Assembly (NCBI GenBank): GCA_947168065.1 | Contig: CAMVKH010000001.1 | Location: 248,001-312,000, forward strand | Reading direction: 5' to 3' | DNA: 64,000 nt | DNA from: an uncultured Bacteroidales bacterium | GTDB taxonomy: Bacteria; Bacteroidota; Bacteroidia; Bacteroidales; UBA932 | Shown here: in pieces, positions 9,319 through 17,863 of the stretch | Numbering within the stretch: the stretch's first letter is position 1 | Layout: each line of letters begins with the position of its first letter | Made by a program: the position numbers and the translations under genes | Notes under the pieces: generated by a model | The model's database searches: none | The model's input: only the letters and a program-made list of their open reading frames with translations | Told to the model about the DNA's origin: nothing

Positions 9319-10756
9319 ATATTGAGTCTGTGTTGTTTACCAAATTGTGACCCATCCAGCGCTGTCCGCTGACCCGGATCAGGTAGAAGGCGCCGCGCAC
9401 GTTCAGCTCGATGCACATGGCAATCCAATAGCCTATCAGGCCCAGGCGCGGCGTAAGCACGAGCGCCAGGCCGATGCGGACAATCCAGACGCTGATCAGG
9501 TTCATCGCGGCCGGGACTTTCGTGTCGCCGGCGCCGACACAGGCGCCGTTGGCTACGATGGCCGTGGCATAGCCCGCCTCGGCGAAGGCTTCCAGGCGAA
9601 GGCAGCGGGCTCCCAGCGCCACGACGTCGGGATCGACGCTCAGCAGGCGCATGATGGGCTCTGCCAGGAAGAACATGGCGATGGCCAGCGCCACCATCAT
9701 CCCCACGCCCAGGGCCAGCGTCACTCTTGCGAAGCCCCGGGCCAAGTCCTTGCGCCTGGCTCCCAGGCTCTGCCCTACCAGCGTAGTGGCCGCGTCTCCC
9801 ATACCGTAGCCCGGCATATAGCAGAAACTTTCCGCGATGATGGCGAAAGAGTTGGCGGCGATGGAAACGGCACCCAGCGGTGCGACGATGAGCGTGCTCA
9901 TCACGTAGGCGCCCCGCATCACGAGGTTTTGCAGCCACATCGGGCCGGTAATGCCGAACGCCCTTCGCAGGCACTCGCGGGTAGGCCGGAATGACCCGCG
10001 CTCATGCGCGATCGCCAGATCTTTATTGCGGACCAGCAGGAAATACAGGATCAGACAGGCCATGACAGCTTCCGCCAGACCGGTTCCCAGCGCGGCTCCG
10101 CGCACACCCATCCCGGCGCCCGGCAGGGTCATCGATGAACCGAAGACCCGGACCTCGCGTGTCGGGAAAATCAGCAGGAAGTTGAAAATGACGTCGAGTA
10201 CGCACATCCCGATGTTCAGCAGGCTGGGCAGTTTCATCTCGCCGCTGCACTGCAGCATCGTACTGGCAAAGAAACCCAGCTGCATCATCGGCAGGAAGAG
10301 CGCATAGATCCTGAAATAGGCCGATCCGTCCGCCCGGATGGCCTCTTCGCCGCCCAGCCAGTGGGGCAACGGTCCGGAGATGCCGACGGCAATCAGGGAA
10401 AGGCAGACCGAGAACAGTGTGACGACACCCAGCCCCTGGCGGAGCACCTGCCGGGCTCCGGTCATGTCGCCGGCGCCGATGCGGTGGGCGACTTGCACGG
10501 AAAAGCCCTGGGCCAGTGCGATACAAAAACCGTTGCAGAGCCAGGTGCTCGTAGAGACCAGTCCGATCGAAGCCGAAGGGCCGGCTCCGAGACTGCCCAC
10601 CATCGAAGCGTCGATGAACTGCAACAAGACGGAAGCCAGTTGCGCAAGGATAGCCGGACCGCTGAGCAACAGCGTCAGACGGACACGCTGCTCGAGCGAC
10701 AGCGGCGCTCCGCAGCGAATGTCGTTCAGCAGGCTGTCCTTCGTGACCGGCATCAT
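9305..10756 (-). CDS. MATE-family multidrug/metabolite efflux transporter
   Basis: 483 residues with about 12 hydrophobic helices in two homologous halves. MATE features include GPAILAQLASVLLQFIDASMVG in the first helix and GYGMGDAATTLVGQSLGA in the second half, the latter matching the usual G-x-A-x-x-x-L-V-G-Q-x-x-G-A pattern. The protein exports cationic drugs or metabolites using a Na+ or H+ gradient. The first ATG shares its A with the TGA of the aldo/keto reductase (TGATG), and the gene runs into the DUF3737 gene with a 14-base overlap. The substrate cannot be read from sequence; the context suggests a product of the coupled reductase/PatB/DUF3737 set. Confidence 0.93.
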   Translation of the reverse strand: MMPVTKDSLLNDIRCGAPLSLEQRVRLTLLLSGPAILAQLASVLLQFIDASMVGSLGAGPSASIGLVSTSTWLCNGFCIALAQGFSVQVAHRIGAGDMTGARQVLRQGLGVVTLFSVCLSLIAVGISGPLPHWLGGEEAIRADGSAYFRIYALFLPMMQLGFFASTMLQCSGEMKLPSLLNIGMCVLDVIFNFLLIFPTREVRVFGSSMTLPGAGMGVRGAALGTGLAEAVMACLILYFLLVRNKDLAIAHERGSFRPTRECLRRAFGITGPMWLQNLVMRGAYVMSTLIVAPLGAVSIAANSFAIIAESFCYMPGYGMGDAATTLVGQSLGARRKDLARGFARVTLALGVGMMVALAIAMFFLAEPIMRLLSVDPDVVALGARCLRLEAFAEAGYATAIVANGACVGAGDTKVPAAMNLISVWIVRIGLALVLTPRLGLIGYWIAMCIELNVRGAFYLIRVSGQRWMGHNLVNNTDSIYEND

Positions 10757-11772
10757 CAGATATTATCGGGATGGATCATGATACAATCGATCTCCCGCAG
10801 TTCCTCGTCAGTGAAGCTGGTGTTTTCCGTCGCTTTGACCGTGTCCTGCAATTGAGCCACGGAACTTGCGCCGATGATGACGGAGGTTACCCTTTCATCA
10901 TGGAGCAGCCAGGCGAGCGCCATCTGGGCAAGGCTCTGCCCGCGTCGGCGGGCGATGGCGTCGAGGCCACGCAGCGAGGCGAGCATCTCTTCGGTCAGCA
11001 ACGAAGGTTTCAGCGAGGTTGTTCCTGCCGCCATCCTGGAGTCTTCGGGAATGCCGTTCAGGTAGCGGTTGGTGAGAAGACCCTGCTGCAGAGGGGAGAA
11101 CGAGATGAAGCCCGTTCCGTTTTCCCTGGCCTGGTCGATCAGCCCCGTCTGGTCGGGATTCCTGTCAACCAGATTGTACCGGTCTTGATACAGCAGACAG
11201 GGTACGTCGTGCGCTGCAAGATAGCGGTATGCTGCAGCGGCCTGTTGCGCCGGATAACGCGACAGTCCGACATACAATGCCTTGCCTTGCCGCACGATAT
11301 CGACCAGGGCCTGCATCGTCTCTTCCAGCGGCGTCTGCGGATCCCAACGGTGAGAATAGAAAATGTCGACGTAGTCGAGATTCATCCTTTTGAGACTCTG
11401 CTCGAGACTGGCCATCAGATATTTGCGGGACCCCCAGTTGCCATAGGGACCCGGCCACATATCCCAGCCGGCCTTCGTGCTGATGAAGAGCTCGTCACGA
11501 TAGGGACGCAGAGAGCCGGCCATCAGGCGGCCAAAGTTCTCTTCTGCCGTGCCATATTCCGGACCGTAGTTGTTGGCCAGGTCGAAATGGCAGATTCCCT
11601 TGTCAAAAGCGAAATGCGCCATCGCTTCCGCTTCGCAGAACGGCTTGCGGGAGCCGAAATTTTGCCATAGCCCGAGTGAGAGGGCGGGCAGGAGGACGCC
11701 GGAGCGGCCGCAGCGGCGGTACGGCATCTGCTGGTACCTGTCTTTTGCAGCGGAATAAACGGGATCGGTCAT
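10756..11772 (-). CDS. Aldo/keto reductase, YghZ/L-glyceraldehyde 3-phosphate reductase type
   Basis: 338 residues. The N-terminus (YRRCGRSGVLLPALSLGLWQNFG) matches the YghZ/AKR14 branch, whose best known member reduces L-glyceraldehyde 3-phosphate and methylglyoxal with NADPH. The catalytic tetrad of the TIM barrel is visible: Asp and Tyr in HFDLANNYGPEYGTAE, Lys in FISTKAG and His in FYSHRWDPQTPLEE. The NADP pocket lies near the C-terminus (VIIGASSVAQL). The gene starts 36 bases after asd on the same strand and appears to head a coupled run with the MATE gene. The physiological aldehyde substrate is not certain. Confidence 0.9.
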   Translation of the reverse strand: MTDPVYSAAKDRYQQMPYRRCGRSGVLLPALSLGLWQNFGSRKPFCEAEAMAHFAFDKGICHFDLANNYGPEYGTAEENFGRLMAGSLRPYRDELFISTKAGWDMWPGPYGNWGSRKYLMASLEQSLKRMNLDYVDIFYSHRWDPQTPLEETMQALVDIVRQGKALYVGLSRYPAQQAAAAYRYLAAHDVPCLLYQDRYNLVDRNPDQTGLIDQARENGTGFISFSPLQQGLLTNRYLNGIPEDSRMAAGTTSLKPSLLTEEMLASLRGLDAIARRRGQSLAQMALAWLLHDERVTSVIIGASSVAQLQDTVKATENTSFTDEELREIDCIMIHPDNI

Positions 11773-11808
11773 ACTGTCTGTTTAATCCGCTAAGATACAA
11801 AAAACAGA

Positions 11809-12807
11809 TTACAGCAGACCTTTCTGGAGCAGGATTTCAGCAATTTGTACAGCGTTCGTGGCCGCGCCCTTGCGCAGATTGTCGGACACGCACCACAGGT
11901 TCAGGCCACTGGGAACGGAAAAGTCGCGGCGGAGGCGGCCGACGAAGACTTCGTCGCGGCCCTCGGCGTAAATCGGCATCGGATAGAGGTTGTGGGCCGG
12001 GTCGTCCTGCACGACGACGCCAGGTGTGTTTTCCAGGATGCGGCGGACATCGGCCAGGTCGAACGGCTTTTCAAACTCGAGATTCACCGATTCGCTGTGA
12101 CCGCCACGGACCGGTACCCGTACAGTAGTGGCACTCACGCCGATGCGGTCATCGCGGAGGATCTTGTGCGTCTCGTTGACCATCTTCATCTCCTCTTTCG
12201 TGTAACCATTTTCGAGGAAACTGTCGATGTGCGGCAGGATGTTCCGGTCGATGGGATACGGATAGACGGCGGGGTATTCCCCCCAGGCCTTCCCTTCCCG
12301 CTCGGCCGCCATCTGGACCACAGCCTTCTGGCCCGTGCCGGTGATGCTCTGATAGGTCGAAACGACGATACGCCTGATGGTAAAGGCTTGATGCAGCGGT
12401 GCCAGCGGCAGCAGCATCTGGATGGTTGAACAGTTGGGATTGGCGATGATCCAGTCGTCGGCCGTCAGCACGTCGGCGTTGATCTCCGGAACCACGAGTT
12501 TCTTGTCCGGGTCCATCCGCCAGCAGGAGGAGTTGTCGACGACGCGGCAGCCGGCGGCGGCGAAGCGGGGCGCCAGCTCCCGCGAAACCGCGGCGCCGGC
12601 GGAGAAGATCGCCAGCGACGGCCGGCGGGCGATGGCTTCATCGGCACTGACGACGGTACAGGGTTCGCCACGGAAAACGACGGTCTTCCCGACCGACCGC
12701 TCCGAAGCGACTGGAATCAGTTCATCAACGGGAAATTGCCTCTCCTCGAGGACTTGGATCATTCGGGTTCCCACCAGTCCGGTGGCTCCCACTACAGCTA
12801 CTATCAT
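11809..12807 (-). CDS. asd: Aspartate-semialdehyde dehydrogenase
   Basis: 332 residues. An N-terminal Rossmann motif (VVGATGLVGTRM) binds NADP, and the catalytic Cys sits in NPNCSTIQM at about 130. The substrate-binding Arg/His segment RVPVRGGHSES lies near residue 235. The enzyme reduces aspartyl phosphate to aspartate semialdehyde, the step between the aspartokinase and homoserine dehydrogenase activities of ThrA, which is encoded just upstream on the same strand. The 268-base gap to thrA is filled by the palindromic and G/C-rich repeats described separately, so cotranscription with thrA is uncertain. Confidence 0.97.
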   Translation of the reverse strand: MIVAVVGATGLVGTRMIQVLEERQFPVDELIPVASERSVGKTVVFRGEPCTVVSADEAIARRPSLAIFSAGAAVSRELAPRFAAAGCRVVDNSSCWRMDPDKKLVVPEINADVLTADDWIIANPNCSTIQMLLPLAPLHQAFTIRRIVVSTYQSITGTGQKAVVQMAAEREGKAWGEYPAVYPYPIDRNILPHIDSFLENGYTKEEMKMVNETHKILRDDRIGVSATTVRVPVRGGHSESVNLEFEKPFDLADVRRILENTPGVVVQDDPAHNLYPMPIYAEGRDEVFVGRLRRDFSVPSGLNLWCVSDNLRKGAATNAVQIAEILLQKGLL

Positions 12808-12822
12808 AGGTCAATCATTCAT

Positions 12823-12860
12823 GCCCCGCCCCGCCCCGCCCTGCCCTGCCTTCCTCCCTC
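12823..12860. repeat. C-rich tract flanking the palindrome
   Basis: On the plus strand this is a run of CCCCG and CCCTG units passing into TTCCTCCCTC, between the asd start and the left palindrome arm. With the G-rich tract on the far side it makes the element roughly symmetrical: C-rich, arm, loop, arm, G-rich. On the asd transcript this stretch would be G-rich, just 5' of the asd start codon. Confidence 0.7.
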
Positions 12861-12977
12861 TTTCGCTGCAACGGACGCATTTGATAATCAGCGACTTCCG
12901 CAAGTTGATCCCCCTTCGCAGAGAGGGGATCAACTTGCATAAACGGCTGATTGACTGATGCGTACATTGCAGCGCAA
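12861..12977. repeat. Large imperfect inverted repeat (two 53-nt arms, 11-nt loop)
   Basis: The left arm, 12861-12913, pairs with the right arm, 12925-12977, without gaps over 53 positions. The inner 14 bp are perfect (GCAAGTTGATCCCC against GGGGATCAACTTGC) and most outer positions also match (for example CGCTGCAA, ACGCAT, AATCAGC). The loop is 12914-12924. There is no T-run, so it is not a simple terminator. The size and gapless alignment suggest a dispersed palindromic element or a long RNA hairpin between thrA and asd. Confidence 0.85.
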
Positions 12978-12981
12978 GGGG

Positions 12982-13032
12982 GCTGAGGCTGGGGTTGGGT
13001 CTGGGTTGGGTTGGGGTTGGGTTGGGGTTGGA
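12982..13032 (+). repeat. G-rich telomere-like tract (GGGTT/GGGGTT units)
   Basis: A run of alternating GGGTT and GGGGTT units on the plus strand, preceded by GGCTGAGGCTGG. It holds more than four G-tracts of at least three G, so it could form a G-quadruplex on the plus strand. The transcribed (minus) strand would carry the C-rich copy. A short-unit tandem of this kind is prone to slippage. Confidence 0.75.
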
Positions 13033-13075
13033 GGTTTTAATATCGATTGCAGTTCGTTTGGTAGAAGGGCGGCGG

Positions 13076-15466
13076 TCAGCATGACAGGATGTCGAGCAGA
13101 AGACCGGCGGCGGTTTGGCGGGGGCCGGCGCCGGCGCCGCGGATGACCAGCGGCGACGGGTAGTCGACCGTCGTGATGACGGCGCAGTTGTCGGTGCCCT
13201 CCAGTGTGAAGAGCGGACTGTCGGGATCGACAGCCTGCAAACCGACGGTAGCACACCAACGGGCAGCCCCACCGGCCTCCTCGGCCGAAGGGGTATCGTC
13301 AGGAATGACACGGCGGAGGGCGGCGACGTAACGGAGCCGCCGGCCGGAAGCGACGGCCTCGGCGTAGGCAACAGCCAGGGCTTCCTCTTCGGGAAACGGT
13401 TCCAGACGGACGTCGGTTTCTTCCAACGGAATGCCGGCCACGCGGGCCAGAATCAAGGTCTTGCGCAGAACGTCACGCCCGCCTAGGTCGACCGAAGGGT
13501 CAGGCTCGGTGTAGCCCTTCTGCCGGGCTTCTTCCACGAGGACCGCAAAATCACGGCCTTCATACTTGTCACACAGATAATTGAGCGTTCCCGAGAGAAC
13601 AGCTTCGACGCTGACCAGTTCATCGCCCGAAAGAACCATCCGTTCGAGGGACGAGAGGATGGGCAGTGCGGCCCCGACAGTCGTCTCATGCCGGAGAGCG
13701 ACCTGTTCGCGGACGGCTGCAGCCTTGAGCGCCGCGTAGCGGTCGAAGGAGCCGGCAAACGGGATCTTGTTGCAGGCCACCACATCATAGCCCGCCTTGA
13801 ACAACTGCGGATAACGAAGTCCCGTCTCTTCACTGGCCGTGCAGTCCACGAAGACAGAGCCTGACAGTGACAGGTCGGCCAAGGCGTTGAAGAACGATCC
13901 CGTCGAACCTTCGGCCAACGACGCGGGATTGATACCTGCCGTGTCGAGCAGATAGCGGCGGCTGTTGGCCAGGCCGCAGATCCGGACGTCCTTACCGGTC
14001 CGTTCGGCGATGGTATCGTGGTTTTCGAGCAGCATCTTCACCAGGGCCTTCCCTACCTTGCCATAGCCGGCGATGAACAGATTGACCGCTTCGAGCGGCG
14101 AGCGGTCGAAGAACTCGCCGTGGATGGCCCGGATGGCCTCGTCGGCCTTGTCGGAAGCGACGATGACCGAGATGTTCCGCTCGGAAGAGCCCTGTGCCGT
14201 GGCGCGGACGGGAATGCCGCGGCCGCCCAGTGCTGCGAGCATCCGCCCCGTCGCACCGCTGTGGCCCAGGATGTCGTCGCCCACCAGGCAGACGATCGAA
14301 TAACCGGTCTCCACCTTGAGCGGCTGGAGTTTGCCCAGCGAGATCTCGTAGGCGAAGCACTCGTCGGCCGCCCGTTTGGCAGCCGGCGCGTCGGCCTCCG
14401 CGATGGCGATACACATCGTATGGACCGAAGAGGCCTGCGTGATGAGGATGATGTTGATGCCTGCGCGGGTCAACGCGTCGAACAGACGCGAGGAGAAACC
14501 GGGGATACCGACCATACCGCTGCCTTCCAGCGAGATAAGGGCAATCTTGTCGGAATTGGCTATGCCCAGCAGCGCCTCCTCCCGCCGCGGCGGATTCTTC
14601 TCTACGAGCGTTCCGGGATCCTCCGGATCGAAAGTGTCCTTGACATAGATCGGAATACCTTCGTTGATGACCGGCTGGATGGTCGGCGGGAAGATGACCT
14701 TCGCGCCGAAATGCGACAGCTCCTGCGCCGCGCGATAGGAGATATTGCGAATGGTACGGGCCGACGGCACCGTCTTCGGATTGGACGTCATGATACCCGG
14801 CACGTCGGTCCATATTTCTACCAGTCTCGCATGCACGCCGACGGCAAAAAGCGAGGCTGTGTAGTCGGAGCCTCCGCGTCCGAGCGTCGTGACTCTCCCC
14901 TGCTGGTCGGAAGCGATAAAACCAGGAACGATGAAAAGCGAGGTATGCGGTTGGCTTTCCACCGCCGCGGCCACATCGGCATAAGTCCGGACGGTATCCA
15001 CTACCCCGCCGACGGTCGTAATCAGCTTCCGGGCATCGAGCCAGTTGCACGGAATGCCGAGCGAAGTGAACTTGGCGGCAAGGATCTTCGTCGAAAACAA
15101 TTCGCCGTAGCTCTGTACCGCATCCAGGCTCGTGGGGCTGAGTTCTCCCAGCAGGAAGACCCCGTGAAGGATGCCCCGGAGCGAATCGAAGAGACCGTCG
15201 ATAGTCTCCCGGACAGTGGCTTTCCGGTCGGCGGGCAGCAGTTGCTCGATCATTTCCAGATGCCGTCCATAAAGGCGGTCGAGTTCGGTCAGATAGCTTT
15301 CATCACGCTCGGAGGCCAGATGGCCCAGCCGGATTAACGCGTCGGTGCACCCACTGACAGCCGAACAGACCAGGATCGTACGGTCGCGTTCGATCGAAGT
15401 GCGGACAATCTCGATGATTCTTTGGGGAGAGGCGACGGACGAGCCGCCGAATTTCAAAACTTGCAT
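13076..15466 (-). CDS. thrA: Bifunctional aspartokinase / homoserine dehydrogenase
   Basis: 796 residues, the usual length for fused AK-HSD enzymes. The N-terminal kinase begins MQVLKFGGSSVASPQ with the conserved KFGGSS loop and continues through GRGGSDYTASL. Two ACT-type regulatory segments lie at about 310-460 (ISLEGSGMVGIPGFSSRLF, then ISVIVASDKADEAIRAIH). The homoserine dehydrogenase part starts near 465 with GYGKVGKALVKMLL and contains the core motifs LSGTLNYLCDKYEGRDF and GYTEPDPSVDLGGRDVLRK. The protein carries out the first and third steps of the aspartate family. It overlaps metX by 13 bases, tying homoserine supply to its acetylation. The ACT segments imply feedback control by threonine or another end product. 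Confidence 0.97.
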   Translation of the reverse strand: MQVLKFGGSSVASPQRIIEIVRTSIERDRTILVCSAVSGCTDALIRLGHLASERDESYLTELDRLYGRHLEMIEQLLPADRKATVRETIDGLFDSLRGILHGVFLLGELSPTSLDAVQSYGELFSTKILAAKFTSLGIPCNWLDARKLITTVGGVVDTVRTYADVAAAVESQPHTSLFIVPGFIASDQQGRVTTLGRGGSDYTASLFAVGVHARLVEIWTDVPGIMTSNPKTVPSARTIRNISYRAAQELSHFGAKVIFPPTIQPVINEGIPIYVKDTFDPEDPGTLVEKNPPRREEALLGIANSDKIALISLEGSGMVGIPGFSSRLFDALTRAGINIILITQASSVHTMCIAIAEADAPAAKRAADECFAYEISLGKLQPLKVETGYSIVCLVGDDILGHSGATGRMLAALGGRGIPVRATAQGSSERNISVIVASDKADEAIRAIHGEFFDRSPLEAVNLFIAGYGKVGKALVKMLLENHDTIAERTGKDVRICGLANSRRYLLDTAGINPASLAEGSTGSFFNALADLSLSGSVFVDCTASEETGLRYPQLFKAGYDVVACNKIPFAGSFDRYAALKAAAVREQVALRHETTVGAALPILSSLERMVLSGDELVSVEAVLSGTLNYLCDKYEGRDFAVLVEEARQKGYTEPDPSVDLGGRDVLRKTLILARVAGIPLEETDVRLEPFPEEEALAVAYAEAVASGRRLRYVAALRRVIPDDTPSAEEAGGAARWCATVGLQAVDPDSPLFTLEGTDNCAVITTVDYPSPLVIRGAGAGPRQTAAGLLLDILSC

Positions 15467-16455
15467 AAAAGATCTTCCAATTGCCCCGTCTCCAACAGGA
15501 AGCCGTCGTGTCCGAAAGACGAGGTTAAACGTTTATACACGGCTCCGTGAATGAACGGAGCCCAGCTTTCGATCTCCTGAGGCGGGAAAATCCCGTCGGT
15601 ATCGATCGAAGCAACGACGGTGGTGGCACGGATGCGGCCCAGCGCCGCGGCTACCCCGCCGCGGCCGCGACCCACATTGTGGCTGTCCACGGCATTGCAA
15701 AGATAATAATAAGAATATGCATCGAACCCGCGACGGACCAGCTTCTCGCCTTGATAACGTTCATAGGAAGCGGCCCGGGTCGCGAAAAGCGTATCGTCGT
15801 CCGGCTCGGCCTGCCTGAGACCGTAACCGATAAAACTCCGATAGGAAATCAGGGCCTGCGCACGGGCACAGCGCAAGCCGGCCTCTCCTCCCGACAGGCT
15901 GGCTGCTTCGCGGAACGACGGATCCGCTTCCAGGGCCATCCGCTGCGTTTCGATGCCGGCCGACAGATAGGGCGACACACGCGGCGAAGTTGCGATGAAC
16001 GCTGCCCGTTCAAACAGATCCGGCTCGGTGACCGCCCATTCCACAGCCTGAAAGCCGCCGATGGAACTGCCAACGAGCAAATCGACCCGCTCAATCTCAA
16101 GTTCGCGCCGGACCGCGGCCATCGCCGAGACCATATCGCGAACCGTAACAGCCGGGAAATCAAAGTAATACGGCCGACACGTGACAGGATTAACGGAAGC
16201 AGGACAAGAAGAGCCATACGGTGAAGCGAGCATATTGACACAGACGATGAAATCGCGCTCCGGATCGAAAAACAGGCCCGGCCCCACCATCTCGGGCCAC
16301 CAGTCCTCCGGATCGCTGTTGGCCGTCAGGGCGTGGCAGATCCAGATGACACGGCCACGCCGTACCGGTGAAGTATGGTACACGACCTTCACCCGGTCGA
16401 GCCGCCCTCCCGCTTCGAAAGCGAAGTCGTCGAGAAAGAGCTCGTGCCGGATCAT
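15454..16455 (-). CDS. metX: Homoserine O-acetyltransferase (MetX-type alpha/beta hydrolase)
   Basis: 333 residues with the MetX alpha/beta-hydrolase fold. The oxyanion/entry segment is WICHALTANSDPEDWW, the nucleophile elbow GSSIGGFQAVEWA, the acid IDTDGIFPPQE and the catalytic His GHDGFLLE. The family transfers an acetyl (occasionally succinyl) group from CoA to homoserine; which acyl group is used here is inferred from the paired MetY-type enzyme. Its ATG overlaps the metY stop as ATGA, and its 3' end overlaps thrA by 13 bases. It is slightly shorter than average but all catalytic residues are present. Confidence 0.94.
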   Translation of the reverse strand: MIRHELFLDDFAFEAGGRLDRVKVVYHTSPVRRGRVIWICHALTANSDPEDWWPEMVGPGLFFDPERDFIVCVNMLASPYGSSCPASVNPVTCRPYYFDFPAVTVRDMVSAMAAVRRELEIERVDLLVGSSIGGFQAVEWAVTEPDLFERAAFIATSPRVSPYLSAGIETQRMALEADPSFREAASLSGGEAGLRCARAQALISYRSFIGYGLRQAEPDDDTLFATRAASYERYQGEKLVRRGFDAYSYYYLCNAVDSHNVGRGRGGVAAALGRIRATTVVASIDTDGIFPPQEIESWAPFIHGAVYKRLTSSFGHDGFLLETGQLEDLLCKF

Positions 16456-17741
16456 CCGCGATGGGCAGCCTCCAGCGCCTGTTTCAGGTCCTCGATCAAG
16501 TCGTCGGCATCTTCCAGGCCGATGCTCAGCCGCATCAGGCCCGGGTCGATGCCCGCAGCCCGCAGCTGCGCATCGCTCAACTGCCGGTGCGTATGCGAAG
16601 CGGGATGCAGGATGCAGCTGTGGCAGTCGGCCACGTGGGTCTCGATCGTGACCAGCCGCAGGGCGTCCATAAAGCGGTTGTCAAAGTCCCGGCCTCCCTT
16701 AAGACCAAGGCAGAGCACGCCGCTGGTGCCATCGGGAAGATATTTCCGGGCCCTTTCGTAATCCTTGTCTCCCTTCAGGCCGGGATATTTCACCCAGGCC
16801 ACATCGGGGTGTTGTTCCAGGAACTGGGCCACGGCCAGCGCACTCGCGCAGTGGCGGGGCACCCGCAAATGCAGCGTCTGCAGGCCGAGATTCAGGTAGA
16901 AGGCGTTCTGCGGGCTCTGGATCGAACCCAGGTCCCGCATCAGGTGCGTGGTAGCCTTGGTAATGTAAGCAGCCTTGCCGAAGGCCTTCGTATAAACCAG
17001 CCCGTGGTATGACTCGTCGGGCGTGCAGAGGCCGGGGAATTTGTCGGCATGCGCCTCCCAATCAAAACGGCCGCTGTCAACCAGCGCACCGCCGACGGCT
17101 ACGCCGTGCCCGTCCATATACTTGGTCGTAGAGTGCGTCACGATATCGGCACCCCATTCGAACGGGCGGCAGTTGACCGGTGTGGGGAAGGTATTGTCGA
17201 CGATCAGAGGCACGCCGTGCGCATGGGCGATACGGGCGAATTTCTCGATGTCGAGCACCTCCACGCCGGGATTCGACAGCGTCTCGCCGAAGAGGAGCTT
17301 CGTCTCCGGCCGGAAGGCTGCCGCGATGGTTTCCTCCGGATCGTCGGGATTGACGAAAGTCACGCCGATGCCCAGCTTCTGAAGGGTGACTCCCAGCAGA
17401 TTGAAAGTGCCCCCATAGATATTGGTGGCACTGACGATATGGTCGCCGGCGCAGCAGATATTCAGGCAGGCGAACAGATTGGCCGCCTGACCCGAGGCGG
17501 TCAGCATCGCACCCACGCCGCCTTCCAGGTCGGCGATCTTGGCGGCTACGTGGTCGTTGGTCGGGTTCTGGAGCCGGGTATAGAAATACCCGCTCTCCTC
17601 CAGGTCGAACAGCCGGCCCATCTGGTCGGAAGTCTCATATTTGAAGGTCGTGCTCTGGATGATCGGAATCTGTCGGGGTTCCCCTTTGCCGGGCTTGTAG
17701 CCCGCCTGCACGCAACGCGTGCCGATGCCTTGCTTGCTCAT
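16452..17741 (-). CDS. metY: O-acetylhomoserine aminocarboxypropyltransferase (sulfhydrylase)
   Basis: 429 residues. The start at 17741 (MSKQGIGTRCVQAGYKPG) is chosen because the frame upstream has no family similarity and a -7 element lies just before it. It is a fold-type I PLP enzyme of the Cys/Met-metabolism family. TASGQAANLFA contacts the cofactor phosphate, VDNTFPTPVNCRPFEWGAD holds the PLP-binding Asp, and THSTTKYMDGHG holds the Schiff-base lysine. The family condenses O-acetylhomoserine with sulfide to homocysteine. It is the first gene of the coupled metY-metX-thrA set, divergent from an Lrp-type regulator. No SAM riboswitch can fit in the roughly 20-base leader. Confidence 0.95.
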   Translation of the reverse strand: MSKQGIGTRCVQAGYKPGKGEPRQIPIIQSTTFKYETSDQMGRLFDLEESGYFYTRLQNPTNDHVAAKIADLEGGVGAMLTASGQAANLFACLNICCAGDHIVSATNIYGGTFNLLGVTLQKLGIGVTFVNPDDPEETIAAAFRPETKLLFGETLSNPGVEVLDIEKFARIAHAHGVPLIVDNTFPTPVNCRPFEWGADIVTHSTTKYMDGHGVAVGGALVDSGRFDWEAHADKFPGLCTPDESYHGLVYTKAFGKAAYITKATTHLMRDLGSIQSPQNAFYLNLGLQTLHLRVPRHCASALAVAQFLEQHPDVAWVKYPGLKGDKDYERARKYLPDGTSGVLCLGLKGGRDFDNRFMDALRLVTIETHVADCHSCILHPASHTHRQLSDAQLRAAGIDPGLMRLSIGLEDADDLIEDLKQALEAAHRG

Positions 17742-17761
17742 TGTTCTCTCAGGTTTTGCTG

Positions 17762-17769
17762 CAAAGATA
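17762..17769 (-). promoter_or_regulatory. Bacteroidetes -7 element of the metY operon
   Basis: On the minus strand TATCTTTG matches the TAnnTTTG consensus and is 20 bases upstream of the metY ATG, which predicts a leader of about 15 bases. A good -33 TTTG is not obvious. Confidence 0.6.
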
Positions 17770-17820
17770 GAGGGAAGGAAAAAACCGCACAAGAGTCTGG
17801 AAAAATTTGGAAAATATTTC

Positions 17821-17828
17821 TATATTTG
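17821..17828 (+). promoter_or_regulatory. Bacteroidetes -7 element of the lrp-uvrA-like operon
   Basis: TATATTTG at 17821-17828 fits TAnnTTTG and lies 35 bases before the Lrp start. The AT-rich sequence between it and the divergent metY promoter (17770-17863) is the natural place for an Lrp operator; TTTGG/AAATATTT stretches there are candidates but no clear palindrome stands out. Confidence 0.6.
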
Positions 17829-17863
17829 CCATAAATATTGATTCAATTAGAAAATTATTCTAA

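Noticed and set aside
12861-12977. Palindrome as a Rho-independent terminator
   Set aside because: No T-run on either side and arms far longer than a terminator stem.
12811-13371. Minus-strand open frame across the palindrome
   Set aside because: Runs through thrA out of frame and through low-complexity C/G tracts; the similar peptide on both strands is a result of the palindrome.
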